DNA of 64,000 nucleotides. Origin: Sphingomonas sp. BT-65 (lineage in GTDB: Bacteria > Pseudomonadota > Alphaproteobacteria > Sphingomonadales > Sphingomonadaceae). The notes under the pieces are model-generated. The model did no database searches. It was not told the DNA's origin and saw only the letters and a list, made by a program, of their open reading frames with translations. Location of the stretch: contig NZ_JAPCIA010000001.1 of NCBI RefSeq assembly GCF_026107375.2, forward strand, positions 2,914,001 to 2,978,000, read 5' to 3'. How positions within the stretch are numbered: position 1 is the first letter of the stretch; every line of letters starts with the position of its first letter. A program made the position numbers and the translations under genes. This document shows, piece by piece, positions 61,839-64,000 of this stretch.

Positions 61839-64000
61839 TGCGTGTTTTCCGGCGGCGTCCCGCCCGACTTGAACTCGTGGCCGGGCAGCACGCCGTTCAC
61901 GAAGCTGACGTCGCTCAGCAGCTTGCCCTCGGCGGACCAAGTGCGCGCGCGGCCGTCGGCCATCACCCCGTTCCACCCGGAGACGCTGCGCAGCTTGCCG
62001 TTGGGCCACCAGCGGGTCCACACGAAGCGTCCGTCGGGCTGGTGCTCGCGCTGCGAGATCAGCCGCCCTTCGGCGTCATATTCCTTCTCCAGCCCAATCT
62101 TGCGGCCGAGCCGGTAGCGTACCTCCCATTGCGGGCGCCCATCGGGATAGAGCCAGCGCTGCGATCCGTCGAAGACGACCGCGCCATTGCTACCGCGGCC
62201 CCCCGACCAACTGCCGCGCAGCTTGCCGTCGGGATAGCGCTCCTCATGCACCGTCACACCGCTCACCGCGGTCACGTCGTTGCGCTCGAGCACGTCATTG
62301 TCGGGCATGTCCGCTGGCGCGTCGATCCACGCTTCGTTGAAGGCGAGCGCAACCGAAGGCTTGGTGACCGAGGTGACGACATGAATCACCCCGTCCGGCC
62401 CCTGCGCGGCGCCGGAATAGCCGAGCGTGCCGCCCTGCATCTCCTCCGCGCGGCCTGGCTTCTCCGAGCGGCCGGTGCCGGGCAGCGGCTTGAACTTCCA
62501 GGTGGCGCCGTCGTCCGAGGAGATCGCGATATAGGAGCCGCGCTCGGGCAGCGGCCGGGCGAGCGGCTTGGTGCGGACATAGTCGCCGATCATCATCAGC
62601 CGCCCGCTTTGCAGCCGCAGGATGGTCGGGCGCTGTGCCGATCCCAGCGAGGAGAAGGGCAGCTTGGACTTGGTGTAGGTCTTGCCCCCATCGGTCGAGG
62701 TCGACAGCGGCATGAGGTCGTCGATATGCGTGCCCTTGCCGCCAAAGCCGAGGATGCGCCCGTCCTTCGCCTCGACGAACACGGTGTGCCGGCCGAAACT
62801 GCGCCCACCAGTGTCATACCAGGTCTTGCCGTCGTCATCGCTCGCCCACAGCAGCGATTGCCCATCATTGTATTTCTTGTCGTTGGGATCGGTGCCGCCG
62901 TCGCTCGACAGCAGCAGGCGGCCGGACTTGTCGCGGAACGCGCTGTTGATCGGCTGGCGATTATGCGCGCCGACTTTGCCGACGACCTTGGCATAGGCGA
63001 TCGGCGACCAGCTCGCGCCGTTGTCGGCGGTCGTCATCGACTGGAAGGGGAAGCCTTTCGGCCCCCATTCGACGTTGCCCGAATAGGGCGTGCCCCAGAA
63101 GAAGCGCGCGAGCTGGCCGTCGCGCATCAGCAACGGCGCATGGTCGTTGACTCCGACGATGTCGGCGAAGGGCGACGGCGGATCCCACTGGTCCGCGCCA
63201 TGGCGCAGGCGGGTCCCGATGATCATCGTGCCGGCCTCGTACTCGCGATAGCTCGAATAGATCGCGATCAGCACGTCGCCGTTCGGCATCACGGTGAGCG
63301 CCGGGCTGTGGTGGTGATTGCGATACCAGGCGTCCCAGCCGGTCTTGTCGATCGTCACCCCGCCGGTGAAATCGGGCGGCGAAGGGAGGTAGGGGCGACG
63401 GCGGAAATAGGGCTTCTTGGGATCGGGGCCCATCGCCGCGGTGGTCAGGTCCTGACGCACGCCCATTGCGTTAAGCGGCGGGGTGACGGCGAGCGGCGCG
63501 GTTGCCGGGGCCGTCGCCTCGACCAGCCGCAGTCCGATCGCGTGGAAGCCGCCGGCACCTTCCGCGCCCTTGTACGGCGCGAAGCTCGGCGGGAAGGCGA
63601 GCCGGGCCTCGGGCTTTGTATAGTCGATCTCGATCTGCACGTCGGTCGGAGCGCGGCCTGGATTGAACCCCATTCGTCCGCCGCGCACGGCGCGCAGCTG
63701 GCCCGAGGCGGCGCCGGTCGGGTCGGTCTGCGGCGCGAGTGGGTAGGGGGCGAACAGGTCGGCGGTCCATTCGGTCGGGCCGTCGCCGAGCCCCTTGATC
63801 GCCCCGAAGCGCCCCGGATCCTTCGCCGCGAGCCGGGCGACATATTCCCATTCCGCCTCGGTCGGCAGGCGATAGGTCTTGCCGGTCTGCTTCGACAGCC
63901 ACGCGGCATAGGCCGTCGCGTCGTCCCAGCTGATCCCCGCGACATAGGGCGCGTGATCGGTCGTCACCGGGGTGTCGGGGCGGAAGCGGCGCCAGTCATC
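61835..64000 (-). CDS. FGE-like domain + BNR/sialidase propeller + MORN-like repeats (5' end cut by window)
   Basis: 721 codons without a stop up to the window edge, so the gene is partial at its N-terminus. Residues 1-160 as seen match an FGE/SUMF1-type domain: [20 protein letters not shown] with [34 protein letters not shown]. Then a BNR propeller with Asp-boxes [16 protein letters not shown] and SSDDGATW. The end has MORN-type units ([29 protein letters not shown]). No cysteine occurs, so the FGE part lacks the catalytic cysteines and is probably a binding module. It may cleave or bind a pectic oligosaccharide. It overlaps the alcohol dehydrogenase gene. Confidence 0.75.
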   Translation of the reverse strand, partial: DDWRRFRPDTPVTTDHAPYVAGISWDDATAYAAWLSKQTGKTYRLPTEAEWEYVARLAAKDPGRFGAIKGLGDGPTEWTADLFAPYPLAPQTDPTGAASGQLRAVRGGRMGFNPGRAPTDVQIEIDYTKPEARLAFPPSFAPYKGAEGAGGFHAIGLRLVEATAPATAPLAVTPPLNAMGVRQDLTTAAMGPDPKKPYFRRRPYLPSPPDFTGGVTIDKTGWDAWYRNHHHSPALTVMPNGDVLIAIYSSYREYEAGTMIIGTRLRHGADQWDPPSPFADIVGVNDHAPLLMRDGQLARFFWGTPYSGNVEWGPKGFPFQSMTTADNGASWSPIAYAKVVGKVGAHNRQPINSAFRDKSGRLLLSSDGGTDPNDKKYNDGQSLLWASDDDGKTWYDTGGRSFGRHTVFVEAKDGRILGFGGKGTHIDDLMPLSTSTDGGKTYTKSKLPFSSLGSAQRPTILRLQSGRLMMIGDYVRTKPLARPLPERGSYIAISSDDGATWKFKPLPGTGRSEKPGRAEEMQGGTLGYSGAAQGPDGVIHVVTSVTKPSVALAFNEAWIDAPADMPDNDVLERNDVTAVSGVTVHEERYPDGKLRGSWSGGRGSNGAVVFDGSQRWLYPDGRPQWEVRYRLGRKIGLEKEYDAEGRLISQREHQPDGRFVWTRWWPNGKLRSVSGWNGVMADGRARTWSAEGKLLSDVSFVNGVLPGHEFKSGGTPPENTQ

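Overview
The window is a GC-rich chromosomal segment from an alphaproteobacterium, most likely Sphingomonas or a close relative. Support comes from the protein sequences (sphingomonad-type TonB-dependent receptor, SWFG/DUF2171 protein, DUF4893 lipoproteins, GlnD, RecF, GyrB, HrcA-GrpE), from two exact matches to the alphaproteobacterial EcfG general-stress promoter (GGAACC-N16-CGTT) and from one full CtrA box (TTAA-N7-TTAA). No phage, transposase, CRISPR array or rRNA operon is visible. The only tRNA is tRNA-Ala(CGC).

Layout. 1-9.8 kb: partial SnoaL-like gene, homoserine dehydrogenase, a 2-oxoglutarate/Fe(II) dioxygenase, a Bcr/CflA-type drug transporter, a stress-promoter-driven acidic protein, a YdeI-like protein, an ExbD/thioesterase/phosphatase-like cluster and PEP carboxylase. 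9.8-22.4 kb: an enlarged MHS-type transporter, RlpA, gyrB, two tiny membrane proteins, a CtrA-box lipoprotein gene, recF, thrS with a coupled AraC-type regulator, an HExxH protein and infC, which seems to start at an AUA codon. 22.4-36.9 kb: glnD, grpE-hrcA, rph-rdgB, a small accessory insert (DinB, TetR, SnoaL, CAP), then hemW, a PBP-activator-like lipoprotein, rsmI-yraN-gshB and a DedA protein. 36.9-40.7 kb: a minus-strand run of alpha/beta hydrolase, TPR protein, glyoxalase I-like, nitronate monooxygenase-like and glyoxalase II genes. 40.8-52.2 kb: xerC, Cu/Zn superoxide dismutase, thpR, a Bax-inhibitor-1 protein, a second stress-promoter gene, an LRAT/NlpC-like secreted protein, an operon of patatin, 3-hydroxybutyrate dehydrogenase, DUF4893 lipoprotein and M20 amidohydrolase, a zinc metallopeptidase, a GreA-like factor, a DUF2171 protein and the tRNA.

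52.2 kb to the end is a carbohydrate-use locus, probably for pectin. It holds a pectinesterase coupled to a GH28 polygalacturonase, a divergent MGH1-like glycosidase, a 1010-residue TonB-dependent receptor, a FadR-type GntR regulator with two exact T-N-GT-N3-AC-N-A sites in the promoter region it shares with the receptor, an iron-dependent alcohol dehydrogenase, and a truncated protein joining an FGE/SUMF1-like domain, a BNR sialidase-type propeller and MORN-like repeats. The expected flow is surface de-esterification and cleavage of homogalacturonan, TonB-driven uptake, periplasmic trimming, and control by a metabolite-sensing GntR repressor. The substrate and the role of the last protein are inferred.

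Gene starts were picked by ribosome-binding site and family N-termini, so several differ from the longest reading frame. Functions rest on motif reading only; no database search was run.
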